Positions 52,671 to 62,652 are shown, counted from the first letter of the stretch. The stretch is 64,000 nt of DNA from CAYPHA01 sp964410215 (GCA_964410215.1 CAYPHA010000008.1:1-64000), one strand, 5' to 3'. Notes: generated by a model not told the origin, from the sequence alone. Made by a program: numbers and translations.

Positions 52671-53564
52671 ATGCGCAACCAGCTCAGATCAGATGCGGCC
52701 AACAGGATAACATGGATCTCGGTTTTCTGGGAAATTATTCTTGTTGCATTGAAATTTATGGCCGGAATTGTTGGCCACAGTTCCGCCATCATTGCAGATG
52801 CCTTTCATTCCATTTCTGACCTTGCCAGTGATATCGTCGTATTGATCAGTTTTCGTATCGTAAAAAAACCGGTTGACGAGAACCATCATTATGGGCATGG
52901 TAAGTTTGAAACATTATCGACCATCATGATAAGTGTCATGATCATCCTCGCAGCCACGGGTATTTTCTGGTCAGCTTTCGATAAACTAATTCTTGCTGTC
53001 AGGGGGGGCATTTTACCCCCTCCGGGCTGGGTCGCCGCTGGCGCCGCCCTGGTATCCATATTCATAAAAGAAATGCTTTATCGGCTTACACTCAGGGTCG
53101 GACAGAGAATCAAAAGTCCGGCTATTTCTGCCAATGCCTGGCACCACCGCTCCGATTCCCTTTCTTCAATTGCAGCATTAGTCGGTATTTCAGGAGCCAT
53201 TTTACTCGGCGATTCCTGGCGCATACTTGATCCGATCGCCGCCATCCTGGTCGGCTTCATTATAACAAAAATTGCCATCGAACTTGCTAAAGAAAGCATC
53301 GATGAACTTCTGGAAGCTTCCCTCGCAGATGATCTGAACAACAAAATTCTCACAATTGTTAAAATGATTCCGGGAGCCAGCAATCCGCATAACCTAAAAA
53401 CCCGCAAAATCGGAAACGCTAAAGCAATTGACCTTCATATAAGGGTAAAACCTACATTATCTATCGTCGAAGCTCATGATATTGCTACGAATGTAGAGGA
53501 TGCACTACGTAATGAATTCGGGCAGGAAACATTTATTTCAGTCCATATTGAACCATTGCTATGA
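52671..53564 (+). CDS. Cation diffusion facilitator (CDF) metal transporter
   Basis: The 297-residue protein has six helices with the CDF signatures: SAIIADAFHSISDLASDIV (metal ligands in helix II), HHYGHGKFETLSTI, and NAWHHRSDSLSSIAALVG in helix V with the His/Asp pair. The cytosolic C-terminal domain (residues 215-297, DDLNNKILTIVKMIPGA...) is present. It exports divalent metals such as Zn2+, Mn2+ or Fe2+ in exchange for protons. It follows the AMMECR1 gene after 21 bases and likely shares its transcript. Confidence 0.95.
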   Translation: MRNQLRSDAANRITWISVFWEIILVALKFMAGIVGHSSAIIADAFHSISDLASDIVVLISFRIVKKPVDENHHYGHGKFETLSTIMISVMIILAATGIFWSAFDKLILAVRGGILPPPGWVAAGAALVSIFIKEMLYRLTLRVGQRIKSPAISANAWHHRSDSLSSIAALVGISGAILLGDSWRILDPIAAILVGFIITKIAIELAKESIDELLEASLADDLNNKILTIVKMIPGASNPHNLKTRKIGNAKAIDLHIRVKPTLSIVEAHDIATNVEDALRNEFGQETFISVHIEPLL

Positions 53565-53681
53565 GCGCTCATTTTTCCAGTATTATAATGGCTATCCGCT
53601 TCTATAATCTGGATATTTGCAGAATATTTTTGTATACTCCCTCCATTTTGAAATGATATTGAAGAAAAATAAAACGGATAT

Positions 53682-54836
53682 TTGTTGAAACATCATCTCC
53701 CTGTATACCTTGACAATGCGGCCACAACCCAACCCGATCCTGAAGTGATTAAACGAATAACTGATATTTTTCATTCAAACTGGGGTAACACAACGGGACT
53801 GCATCAACATGCTAAGAAGGCTTCAGAATTACTGGATAGTCAGCGCGAACGAACCTCCCGGCTGTTGCATTGTGGTTTTAGTGAGACTTATTTTACGTCA
53901 TCCGCGACGGAAAGCAACAATCTGGCATTAAAAGGACTACTTTTTCATCCGGATAATAACAGAAAACATATCATTGTTGCTGAAACGGAACATGCTTCCG
54001 TTTACAATACAGTTCCTTTCCTTCAGCAATATGGTTTCCATGTAACGATTATTAAGGTGGATGGCCGGGGTTATGTTCATCCTGATTTGATAAGCAGTGC
54101 ATTTCGTGAAGATACCGGACTGGTTTGTACACATTTCGTCAATAATGAAATCGGTACTATACAGGATGTTGCTGAAATCGGCAACCGCTGCCGTGTCAAA
54201 GGGATTCCCTTTTTTGTTGATGCGGTTCAGGCCCTCGGGAAAATCTCAATCGACCTGAAAACATTGCCAATCGATATGCTGTCTGCCTCATCCCATAAAA
54301 TACACGGGCCGCCCGGTACCGGACTTTTGTATGTACGCTCTGGTCTTAAACTTGAACCCCAGTTGCATGGAGGCGGCCAGGAACAAGGATTAAGGCCCTC
54401 TACCGTGAACCTTCCGGCGATCAGCGGATTTATTGAAGCCCTGGAGCGTGCAATGATGAGGCGAGAGGAAGAACAGAAACGCTTTAAAACCCTTCGCAAA
54501 AAAATACTTAAAAATCTGGACAACATACCGGAAACCCGTGTAAATGGTGACAAAGAGCAGGGAATATGCAACATTATAAATGTTTCATTTAAAGATACGG
54601 ACGGCGATTTACTCGCCATGCATCTGGATAGTCACGGTTTTTCGGTTTCCACCGGTGCATCCTGCTCTTCCGGTACCATTTCACTTTCGCGTATTATTAC
54701 GGCATGCGGTATCAGTCAATCCTGGGCAAAAGGAACGATACGGATAAGTTTTGGAATGTTCACGAATGAAGAAGAGATTGATCGTTTTATCCACCAATTA
54801 CCGATTTCCGTTTCGGAGGTAAGAAAAATATCATGA
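53682..54836 (+). CDS. Cysteine desulfurase, NifZ-like partner of ThiI
   Basis: The 384-residue PLP enzyme removes sulfur from cysteine as a persulfide. Motifs: VYLDNAATTQPDPEV, the PLP-binding HKIHGPPGTGLLYV (Schiff-base lysine), and the active-site cysteine loop STGASCSSGTISLS. It starts with TTG at 53682 or 53685; no ATG is near and no strong ribosome-binding site is visible. Its last codon overlaps thiI's ATG by four bases. Bacillus subtilis has the same nifZ-thiI pair, where the desulfurase is dedicated to tRNA 4-thiouridine and thiamine sulfur, so it fits that role here. Confidence 0.93.
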   Translation: MLKHHLPVYLDNAATTQPDPEVIKRITDIFHSNWGNTTGLHQHAKKASELLDSQRERTSRLLHCGFSETYFTSSATESNNLALKGLLFHPDNNRKHIIVAETEHASVYNTVPFLQQYGFHVTIIKVDGRGYVHPDLISSAFREDTGLVCTHFVNNEIGTIQDVAEIGNRCRVKGIPFFVDAVQALGKISIDLKTLPIDMLSASSHKIHGPPGTGLLYVRSGLKLEPQLHGGGQEQGLRPSTVNLPAISGFIEALERAMMRREEEQKRFKTLRKKILKNLDNIPETRVNGDKEQGICNIINVSFKDTDGDLLAMHLDSHGFSVSTGASCSSGTISLSRIITACGISQSWAKGTIRISFGMFTNEEEIDRFIHQLPISVSEVRKIS

Positions 54837-56005
54837 GCCTCAAATATGTTTGTCATTATGGTGAAATCGGACTGAAAGGACGGAATCGAAATCTATTCGT
54901 ACGGATACTGAAGAATAATATCAGGCGTTCCCTTCGTAAATTTCTTGGAATCAGGCATGTTACTCTTTACTCGCGGAACAGCCGTATTCTGCTGGAAATT
55001 GAAGATGAAGCTGACAGGTATTCCGTCAATATGGTTCTAGAACGCATTTTCGGCATCGCCCATTTTTCTCCCATCGACATTTCCAAACCGGATATGGAAG
55101 AAATGAAGGAAACGGCTGTCAGACAGCTCAAAGATAAGGAGTTTAAGACATTTGCCGTCAAGACAAGACGATCCAATAAAAGGTTTCCTCTGATATCTGA
55201 AGAGGTTAATAAGGAAGTGGGACAGGCCATACTGGACATCTATCAGAAAAAGGTCAATTTGAAACATCCAGAAATGGTGTCTAACATTGAAATTCTGGAT
55301 AAGGAAGTGTTTATATATAATGAACGGCGTGAAGGCCCCGGCGGTTTACCGGTTGGTGTAAATGGGAATGTACTGGTATTGCTATCAGCGGGACTGGATT
55401 CACCGGTTGCGGCCTATTTTATCATGAAACGCGGAGCACGCTGCCATTTTGTACATTTTCATTCCCATCCCTTTACGGACAGACGTTCCCAAGAAAAAGT
55501 ACGGGACCTGATCCAACAGCTTCATAATTTTCAGTTTGGCGGCAGATTATTTTCCGTTCCGTTTGCGGAAACGCAAAAAGAGATTGTTTTTAAATGTCCT
55601 GAGCCATACCGGATAGTTTTGTACCGCCGGTTCATGATGCGTATTGCTGAAAAGCTGGCCGACCACCTGAATATACCCGCGCTTGTAACCGGCGAATCAC
55701 TCGGGCAGGTTGCTTCACAAACACTTGAAAATTTGCGGGGTGTGGAACAGGTAACCCAACTACCGATTCTGAGGCCTTTAATCGGCATGGATAAAAATGA
55801 AATTATTTCGGTAGCAAGAAAGATTGGAACCTATGACATATCCAAATTGGCTCATGATGATGTCTGCACACGTTTTATGCCGGAAAATCCAGTGATACGA
55901 TCACGTCTTGGAGATATAAAACGTGCTGAATCGGAACTTGATATTGATGAGTTCGTAACCAAAGGCATGACGGAAATGGTTGAAGTTCAGATGCAGAATC
56001 ACTAA
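54833..56005 (+). CDS. thiI: tRNA 4-thiouridine synthetase ThiI (no rhodanese domain)
   Basis: ThiI places sulfur on uridine 8 of tRNA. The 390-residue protein has an N-terminal ferredoxin-like/THUMP part (residues 1-165, with KYVCHYGEIGLKGRNRNLF) and a PP-loop ATP-pyrophosphatase with LLSAGLDSPVAAYFIMKRG and TGESLGQVASQTLENL, ending in the cysteine-bearing HDDVCTRFMPENP. The E. coli rhodanese extension (about 480 residues in total) is absent, as in Bacillus, where a dedicated cysteine desulfurase does the persulfide job. Its upstream partner at 53.7 kb fits exactly. Confidence 0.95.
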   Translation: MSLKYVCHYGEIGLKGRNRNLFVRILKNNIRRSLRKFLGIRHVTLYSRNSRILLEIEDEADRYSVNMVLERIFGIAHFSPIDISKPDMEEMKETAVRQLKDKEFKTFAVKTRRSNKRFPLISEEVNKEVGQAILDIYQKKVNLKHPEMVSNIEILDKEVFIYNERREGPGGLPVGVNGNVLVLLSAGLDSPVAAYFIMKRGARCHFVHFHSHPFTDRRSQEKVRDLIQQLHNFQFGGRLFSVPFAETQKEIVFKCPEPYRIVLYRRFMMRIAEKLADHLNIPALVTGESLGQVASQTLENLRGVEQVTQLPILRPLIGMDKNEIISVARKIGTYDISKLAHDDVCTRFMPENPVIRSRLGDIKRAESELDIDEFVTKGMTEMVEVQMQNH

Positions 56006-56391
56006 TCTTCTATTCGTTCCTGTTTATCGAGATTGACAAACACCACGCTGGAAGAATCATTTGTCAGATAGTACTTACTTTTCCCTTTAGCGTTTTTCAG
56101 CGAAGAGGCCCAGACCATACTCTTTTCCATAGAAATATTTTCCGTCCAGAACACACTCCCGAAAAGTGCAACGTTTTTATGTATATAGAAGGCAGGTGCT
56201 TTCATATCGTCCTGAAGAGGAATTTTTCCCAGGCTCATGGGCCTGTATTTATAAACCTGCAGGCGTTCTATGAATAATTCCGAATATAAGGTCTGATCAT
56301 ATTCAAGTTCATGCACAGCGCGCTTTACACCGCGCCCCTGAATAATGTCATCAAACAGGTCACTAATGGTCCATTCATCAAGCATTGGCAT
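56002..56391 (-). CDS. Hypothetical protein, 129 aa
   Basis: I do not recognise this protein. It is soluble, with no signal sequence. Its centre reads KAPAFYIHKNVALFGSVFWTENISMEK followed by NDSSSVVFVNLDKQ. The N-terminus has an acidic helix (DEWTISDLFDDIIQGRGV). It is convergent with thiI, overlapping its stop by four bases, and is separated from the amylase pseudogene by the terminator. The frame is clean over its length but weak context makes confidence moderate. Confidence 0.6.
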   Translation of the reverse strand: MPMLDEWTISDLFDDIIQGRGVKRAVHELEYDQTLYSELFIERLQVYKYRPMSLGKIPLQDDMKAPAFYIHKNVALFGSVFWTENISMEKSMVWASSLKNAKGKSKYYLTNDSSSVVFVNLDKQERIED

Positions 56392-56437
56392 AGGCGTTTT
56401 AACTTTATAGTAAAGTTATTTAAAATTAACATAAGAT

Positions 56438-56476
56438 CAAAAAAAATGCCTCTAAAATCAATATTCAGAGGCATTA
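56438..56476 (-). terminator. Terminator of the maltodextrin-type operon
   Basis: On the minus strand GCCTCT and its complement AGAGGC (stem 56446-56453 with 56467-56474) enclose a 13-base loop and are followed by a run of about eight T. It lies 40 bases beyond the end of the amylase pseudogene, and would end the malE-to-amylase transcript. Confidence 0.88.
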
Positions 56477-56516
56477 AATTTTCTATTTTTTAGTATCTGT
56501 ATGAGCCAACAGTTGA

Positions 56517-58575
56517 CTATCGCATCAAAATCATTTTCTTCCGGAACTGATTACCTTGCACCTCGAGCTGATATACATAGACGCCAGATACAACCGGATT
56601 CCCGGCGCTGTTTCGGGCAGATATTGATTTGAATAATACGGATCCTTCAGGCTGGTGAGCAATCCTTCTTCCGGAGCTTCCAGTTTAACCGATGTATAGA
56701 TATGAAATTCGCCGGGTTCATAGGATAACGGAGCATTTGTATCGGTAACCTGGACACTGTCACCGGAAAAATAGTCATACCATCGACCCTGAAAATAAAA
56801 ATTGGGAACAGCATCCCGTGAAACCACATCAAAATTTCCTAGTATGATCACATTCATAGACGGATGGGTAAGTTTAATGCGCTGGACCGCTCCGGCAACC
56901 TCCAGGGAAACGCCGGTTTCCCCACTGTAAAAAACCTCATGATTCGTTCGCAGTTTAATAAATGTGGCAAAGGTCTTGAATAACTTCAGCCTGTTTTCAT
57001 TTTCGAGGTAATCCCAGCGAATGGGTTTATTGCCCGTACGTTCATTAAAATTAATAGAATAGTCGTATCCCAGTTCACCAAATTGCCAGATCATTTTCGG
57101 TCCGGGAATCGTAAAGAAAAACGCAGCGGACATTATTCTGCGTTTTCGCGGTTCGCATGGCCCCACAGCATAGCCCCGTAGGAGGCCAGTTCCTTTTCCT
57201 CTGAATTGGTTGTCCAGTGCTCCAGAATGATATACGCATCCGGAGAAAACGACCAGATCTGATCCGCCATTCGTTTTATTATGGCCACTCTGGAGGCATC
57301 ATAATCCTAGCCACTGCCGCTGCGGCTCGTAAATCCTTTTATAAAATCAAAACGGAAACCGTCAATATTGTATTCTCCAAGCCAGAAACGGTTTATCCGG
57401 TCAACAAGTTCCTGTGTCACAGCGCCCGCATGATTGAAGTCATATCCCCAGCTTTCGTTTCTTTCAAATTCATTGACCGGCATCAGCTCAATGGCATTGA
57501 TACCAAGCTTTTTAAAATATCCAAGTGTATCCATGAGCGTATCATAGTCATGATTCGCGACAAAATCGCGGACTAGTAATTCATAAATGACAAGCTGCTC
57601 CTTATCCGGACGATCGAAATCGGTATTCTGCCAGATATAGGTTTCCGGTGCTGTCTGTAACACAGACACAATCTCCCGGGTTTTTCCCTCCGGATATGCT
57701 TTCAGGTCCGGGTAAGTTGAATCCGATATATATTCATCATTCCACGGATCGAGTACTTTCTCAGTTTAGGGGTCGGCAATCCGGATTGATCCATCAACCA
57801 TATACTGGAATGCGTACTCCTCCCCACTTGTTAATCCATCAAGTTCAATCCAGAAATAATTTCCATCGGCAGACCTGTTCATAAAAAAATCCGGATCTAC
57901 ATACCAGCCGTTAAAGTCACCAATCACCTAAACAAGTTCCTGGTCATCAAACATTAGTAGTAGTGATTCTATGTCCGTTCCCAGTGTAGTTACTGTCGCT
58001 TCGATAGATAATGTATCATTCTGATTCATCATAACAGGAAATCGACGATCTCCCTTTACATCGTCTGATAAATCCGGTGCCGTAAATACACCGGTGATTC
58101 CCGGCTGATAAACGGGAATAAAGATATCACTGCCATTAGCTTCCTTTGCGGTTATGGTCGCAGCAGCATTTCTGAATACAAAAGCCAGGTTTTCAATAAG
58201 CTCACCTTCCTGCAGCGATGTATCTTCCGAGCTCAGGCAAAAATCGAAAACCGTAGGTGAAACCACCATTTTATATTCATCCGTTCCGATTTGTTCCAGG
58301 GCAAGCTTTGGAAGATTCTCTCCCCATTCATCCTGGATGCCATAACGCCAACCGCCCGGATTGCCCGGTTCCGGTTCACTGAGGATTGTGATTAATCCCG
58401 TATGTGCATAAACTGTTCCCGTATAACCTTCGAGTGCCTGATTACCCTGATCAGCATGAAAGTAAATCGTGACGGAATCGTGCTGTGTATAAAACTCAGG
58501 TTCCCATGTGACAACCTGGCCGTAAATAAGATTCCCAAGAATAAAAACCATCAATTGGCTCATTGCCCAACGCAT
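56517..58575 (-). pseudogene. Secreted GH13 alpha-amylase, degenerate (stops, frameshifts, deletions)
   Basis: The original product was an exported glycoside hydrolase family 13 alpha-amylase: signal peptide MSQLMVFILGNLIYGQ, an N-terminal beta domain, a VIGDFNGW module, the catalytic barrel and a C-terminal sorting domain. Damage: in-frame TAG at 57928-57930 (inside LV_VIGDFNGW), TAA at 57766-57768 (inside ADP_TEKVLDPW, where Tyr is expected), TAG at 57307-57309, and TAA 57133-57135 after a frameshift. Catalytic Asp (NIDGFRFDFIKGF) and Glu (YIILEHW) remain, but region I and region IV (S-H-D-E type) are absent, deleted between NESWGY and DFNHAGA and around LWGHAN. Another frameshift near 56640 is shown because the sorting-domain tail GVYVYQLEVQGNQFRKKMIL continues in another frame to TAG 56517-56519. 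Confidence 0.93.
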
Positions 58576-58640
58576 TTATTTCTCCTGCTTTTTTTCTGTA
58601 ACAAAAATGTACCCCATTCCGGGAAGTATTGTTTCCGGCA

Positions 58641-60020
58641 TTATTGAATTCTGACAATCAACGCCTGATACGGCAGTAATCTCAACTTATTCATATTCAA
58701 CTCAAAATGGTTCTTCGAATTAAATACAACGGCTCCCTTTTTCAGTCTTGAGTAGGATACGGCTGAAAGGGAAAGGTCCATTTCCTTATCTTTAAAATTA
58801 ATAACAACCATCATTTTTTCTTTAGCCAGTTTTATAAACACGAGTACATCTTCTTTATAATCATGCTCTACAAATGTATAATTCTTGGTTGACAAGGCCA
58901 AATATTGTTTTCTCAGCCCGATAAGAATTTTAATAAGCCGGTACATACCAAGATTATTATCCCGCCAATTAATGGGTTCTGATTCGAATAAGGAAGGTGA
59001 TTCTGCAGCCCCGATTTCCTGGCCGTTATAAACTAAAGGTAGACCATCAATCGTAAACAGGAAAACCAGGTATGGTATAATAGATTTTTCTTTAAATATG
59101 GAAATTGCCCGGGGTTTGTCATGATTTTCCAGGAACCTGAGCGGACAGGCATTTTTAGGGTACATTTTTGATTTCAGATGGACCCAGTCACCCAGCACGC
59201 TGGCCCTTGTTTTCCCTTTATATAACTGCAACATAAGACTGTAGAGAGTCCAGTCATACGTACTGTGAAAAACTTCCTTGTGCATAGCCGGTGCTTCCCA
59301 TTCAGCGAGCATGAAAAGATCCTGCTTAATTGCTTTCAGATGCGGAACAACCATTTCCCAGAAACTTGCGGGGACCAGACCGGCGACATCACAGCGATAA
59401 CCATCGATATCAAATTGCCTGATCCAATATTGCATTATTTCAGCCATGTGCTTTGCTGTTTCAGGGTTGGAATAGTCCAGATCGACTATATCGGTCCACT
59501 CTGTAACCTTGCGGAATGGCAACCTGTTTTTATCCCGCATAATGAGATCGGCCTGTTTTTGAAGGTACTGATAATCGTGTGCAACATGGTTCGGTACCAT
59601 ATCAATAATAATACGCATATCCAGTTCATGGACTTTTTGGACCAGATGGAGAAAATCAGCTGCCGAACCCTGTTCAGGATCAACCCTGTAAAAATCCTGA
59701 ACGGCATAAGGGCTCCCGCGTGTACCTTTACGTTCCTCCTCTCCGACCGGGTAGATAGGCATAAGCCATATGACATCAATACCCAGGCTCTTTATTCGGG
59801 ATAAACGTTCAGTTACTTTTCTCATGGTACCCTCTTCAGAAAATGCCCGCACATAGATTTCGTATAACGTTTTACCTCTGATCCAATCAGGCAAAGCCGG
59901 TCCGGCTATATTATTTAAATTAACATAGTCTCTATCGATACCCCATATGGGTACAGTATTCACTATTTCATCAAATTTCTTTCGATAATCGTCATTCATA
60001 TAACCGTCCATTTCAGCCAT
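58641..60020 (-). CDS. GH13 alpha-amylase-family enzyme, cytoplasmic
   Basis: The 459-residue enzyme has no signal peptide, so it should work on imported maltodextrins in the cytoplasm. GH13 regions are intact: DMVPNH (region I), GYRCDVAG with nucleophile Asp (II), AEWE (III) and FLENHDKPR (IV), plus YEIYVRAFSEEG. An N-terminal extension of about 45 residues precedes the barrel. Its start codon sits inside the last codons of trmB (overlap of eight bases, ATGGCTGA). Unlike the next gene downstream, it shows no damage, so maltodextrin breakdown may still work in the cell. Confidence 0.92.
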   Translation of the reverse strand: MAEMDGYMNDDYRKKFDEIVNTVPIWGIDRDYVNLNNIAGPALPDWIRGKTLYEIYVRAFSEEGTMRKVTERLSRIKSLGIDVIWLMPIYPVGEEERKGTRGSPYAVQDFYRVDPEQGSAADFLHLVQKVHELDMRIIIDMVPNHVAHDYQYLQKQADLIMRDKNRLPFRKVTEWTDIVDLDYSNPETAKHMAEIMQYWIRQFDIDGYRCDVAGLVPASFWEMVVPHLKAIKQDLFMLAEWEAPAMHKEVFHSTYDWTLYSLMLQLYKGKTRASVLGDWVHLKSKMYPKNACPLRFLENHDKPRAISIFKEKSIIPYLVFLFTIDGLPLVYNGQEIGAAESPSLFESEPINWRDNNLGMYRLIKILIGLRKQYLALSTKNYTFVEHDYKEDVLVFIKLAKEKMMVVINFKDKEMDLSLSAVSYSRLKKGAVVFNSKNHFELNMNKLRLLPYQALIVRIQ

Positions 60021-60858
60021 TACGATTTACAAGTTCCACATGCGCAGAAAGGTTGTGTTCAAGAAGTTCACTCAGGTTATCGTAGTCACCTTTCTGCATG
60101 GATGTCACCGTATTTCCCACATCGATATTTTTCCTGATCCCAAACAACGTTATGTCGAGTATTAAATGGTTTGTGGCAATATCAACAATTGCCGTATTGC
60201 GTGTCCATGCTGTTTTTTTTGGGAATCGATTATCAGCCTCACCCATCAATAATTCATTCTGATCTGCCACCAGTATGATTTTATGATCCCATATTTTGGC
60301 TAATTTTTTCTCTGCTATATCATAGGTATATATTTTTTCGTCGCTGATATCCAGAGGTGTAAACGAGAAGGCAATTATTTCTATACCCCGTTCATCCCTC
60401 GCTTTCAGGAGGTCTTCCTGCAACAAATGAAATTCGCGGCGCCAGATGGACAGATAGATGGATTTTTTTGCTTTCCCAATCATTTCACGGGCTTTATGGA
60501 GCATGTTTTTATATCCAACAATATTCCATAAATGTCCGGGTTCTATATCGGTTTCAAAATGTTTAAGTGCCTGTTTTGCTTCTTCTACCTTTTCATGGAA
60601 CTGCCTTTCGAGCAGATCGAATAACTGTACCGGCGGAAGCGGCATATATTTTTCCGGTTCGGTATAAAGGCCGTTTACAGCGCCGGTCATTTCCAGTTTT
60701 CGTATAACATCATATATAGCTGACCTGGGAACGCCGGAATTCTTACTCAATTCATAACGTGTGACAGGATTATTCTGTAACAATGAGACATAAGCTTTCG
60801 CCTCATAAGTTGTGAATCCCAGTTTCTTCATTCTATTTGCGATGTCTTCTAGCGGCAT
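60013..60858 (-). CDS. trmB: TrmB-family transcriptional regulator
   Basis: The 281-residue protein has an N-terminal winged helix (residues 10-75: LGFTTYEAKAYVSLLQNNP and GVPRSAIYDVIRKLEMTGAV) and a coiled linker followed by a PLD/TrmB-like ligand domain (IGKAKKSIYLSIWRREFHLL). In archaea and some bacteria TrmB senses maltose, trehalose or glucose and controls maltodextrin genes. Located inside a transporter/amylase operon between malG and the GH13 gene, it most likely regulates this operon. Ligand is inferred from neighbours. Confidence 0.88.
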   Translation of the reverse strand: MPLEDIANRMKKLGFTTYEAKAYVSLLQNNPVTRYELSKNSGVPRSAIYDVIRKLEMTGAVNGLYTEPEKYMPLPPVQLFDLLERQFHEKVEEAKQALKHFETDIEPGHLWNIVGYKNMLHKAREMIGKAKKSIYLSIWRREFHLLQEDLLKARDERGIEIIAFSFTPLDISDEKIYTYDIAEKKLAKIWDHKIILVADQNELLMGEADNRFPKKTAWTRNTAIVDIATNHLILDITLFGIRKNIDVGNTVTSMQKGDYDNLSELLEHNLSAHVELVNRNG

Positions 60859-60925
60859 ATAGTCACTCCTTTACTGATATAAATACATCGTGGGAGAGGG
60901 TACAACCGGCATTACACTCCCCTGC

Positions 60926-61759
60926 TCAACCTTTTACGCTGCCAAGAGTGAGCCCGGATATAAGCCAGCGGCTCAGACTCTTAAATAATATGACAACAGG
61001 CAGGCTTACCATGATAGCACCTGCTGAATACAAGCCCCAGGCCACTTCCATATTTGAAGAAAAAAGTTTAAGCCCTATCGGCAATGTAAACAGATCCTGG
61101 TCCTGTATGATAATTGCATCGACAAGATATTCGGACCAGGCCGTCATAAATGAAAAAAGAGAGGTGATAGCCAGGGCCGGTAATGCCAGGGGTAGTATGA
61201 TTTTATAAAAAATAGTAAACCGTTTCGCACCATCAATAGTGGCCGATTCTTCAAGGCTGTACGGAATAGTGTCATAATAACCCTTCATTTGCCATACAAC
61301 AAATGGTAAAGCGGTTGCCAAGTAGGCAATGATGAGTCCCAGATAACTGTCATAAGCCCCGATTTTAATCAGCAAGATAAACATGGGTAACAGAAGCATA
61401 GTGACGGGAAACATTTGCGTTGTGATCAATCCGATCATGGATGCATCCCTACCTCTGAATCTGTATCGTGAGAAGGCATAGCCGGCTGTAGAAGCCAGCA
61501 CGACAGAAAATACCGTTACAGAAACGGATACAATCAGCGGATTCATCATCCAGTGTAAAAAGGGCTGTTGTGTAAACAAATTAATATATGCTTCAAAAGT
61601 AAAACCTTGTGGTATAATCGCCAGTGATTTACTCAATAACCGGTCACCAGGCCGCAGTGAAATCGAAAACACGACCAGAATCGGATAAATAAATATTCCA
61701 AGTATAATATAAGCCAGTGTCTTTTCAAGTGGCTTAAGTCTTCGTGCTTTGACGGTCAT
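60926..61759 (-). CDS. malG: Sugar ABC transporter permease (MalG-like)
   Basis: The 277-residue inner-membrane permease has about six helices and the MalG-type coupling motif EESATIDGAKRFTIFYKIIL PL contacting the ATPase. It begins MTVKARRLKPLEKTLAYIIL and has AYAFSRYRFRG between helices. Together with malF and malE it would import maltodextrins or related sugars; no ATPase gene is in the window, so a shared MalK/MsmX-type ATPase elsewhere is needed. malG starts two bases beyond malF's end. Confidence 0.92.
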   Translation of the reverse strand: MTVKARRLKPLEKTLAYIILGIFIYPILVVFSISLRPGDRLLSKSLAIIPQGFTFEAYINLFTQQPFLHWMMNPLIVSVSVTVFSVVLASTAGYAFSRYRFRGRDASMIGLITTQMFPVTMLLLPMFILLIKIGAYDSYLGLIIAYLATALPFVVWQMKGYYDTIPYSLEESATIDGAKRFTIFYKIILPLALPALAITSLFSFMTAWSEYLVDAIIIQDQDLFTLPIGLKLFSSNMEVAWGLYSAGAIMVSLPVVILFKSLSRWLISGLTLGSVKG

Positions 61760-61761
61760 TT

Positions 61762-62652
61762 TCAGTAAACACTTTCTGTGGCTTTTGTACGATTAATAAA
61801 CTTCCAGCTGAATATCAGCAACAGGGCAAAAATTATCATGGAAAAGGCGGCTGCATATCCCATACGGAAATATGTGAATCCTGCTTTATATACCCATGAT
61901 ACTAAAATATGTGTTGTATCTGAAGGTTCACCTCCGTTGCTGACTAGCCAGACGACATTGAAATTGTTAAACGTCCATATAACACCGAGTGTCACCGCCG
62001 GCACCATTACCGTTTTCATCAGTGGTAGCGTAATATTCTTAAACTGATGCCAACGGGATGCTCCGTCAATTTCTGCCGCTTCATAAAGGCTATCCGGGAT
62101 GCTTTGTAATCCCCCCAGAGCTACAATCATCATAAAGGGGAAGCCAAGCCATATATTTGTAATCAGGCAGTCCGTGAAGGCACCTCATTCTTTTGAGAGC
62201 CATGGAATTTCAATCCCGAGGAAGCTTCCCAACAATAGATTGACGGCCCCATATTCACTATTAAACATACCACGCCATGTTAAGGCGGTAATGTACTGAG
62301 GTACGGCCCAGGGTAAGATAAGTAACGTCCTGAAGATCGTCTTGCCCCTGATATCTTCATTGATGATCAATGCCAGCATCAGACCGAAGCCAACATGAAA
62401 AATAAGATTCAAGCCTGTACATAAAATCGTTTTAAACAGATAATACCAGAAATCAGTGCGTGCCAGAACATCCACATAATTTCCAATGCCTGTAATATTC
62501 CAGTCTCGGAAATGTGTAAGATTCATGTTTGAGAAAGAAACAACCACGTTGTAAATAAAAGGAAATACAACGACCAGAGCCATGACAACGAGTGCCGGTG
62601 CAATATACATGTAAACAAGCCTGTTTGGTTTAGAATAGATTTCAATCGACAT
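61762..62652 (-). pseudogene. malF: Sugar ABC transporter permease (MalF-like) with one in-frame TGA
   Basis: Read through one stop this is a normal 296-codon MalF-type permease: membrane segments from KPNRLVYMYIAPALVVMALV, the GFGLMLALIINEDIRGKT segment, and after the stop WLGFPFMMIVALGGLQSIPD and the EAAEIDGASRWHQFKNITLP coupling motif. The TGA at 62185-62187 falls after WLSKE, at a position where family members often have Trp (WLS..W..), so a single TGG to TGA change explains it. Frame is the same on both sides. The other transport genes are intact. Either a recent nonsense mutation or sequence error; see findings. Confidence 0.88.

Noticed and set aside
56531..57166. Separate gene for a 211-residue open frame
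   Set aside because: Its product aligns with the C-terminal part of the amylase upstream in the same gene, in a shifted frame; it is a pseudogene fragment.
56517..62652. Stop-codon reassignment as the reason for in-frame stops
   Set aside because: TAA, TAG and TGA all appear in the damaged genes and end normal genes elsewhere in the window.
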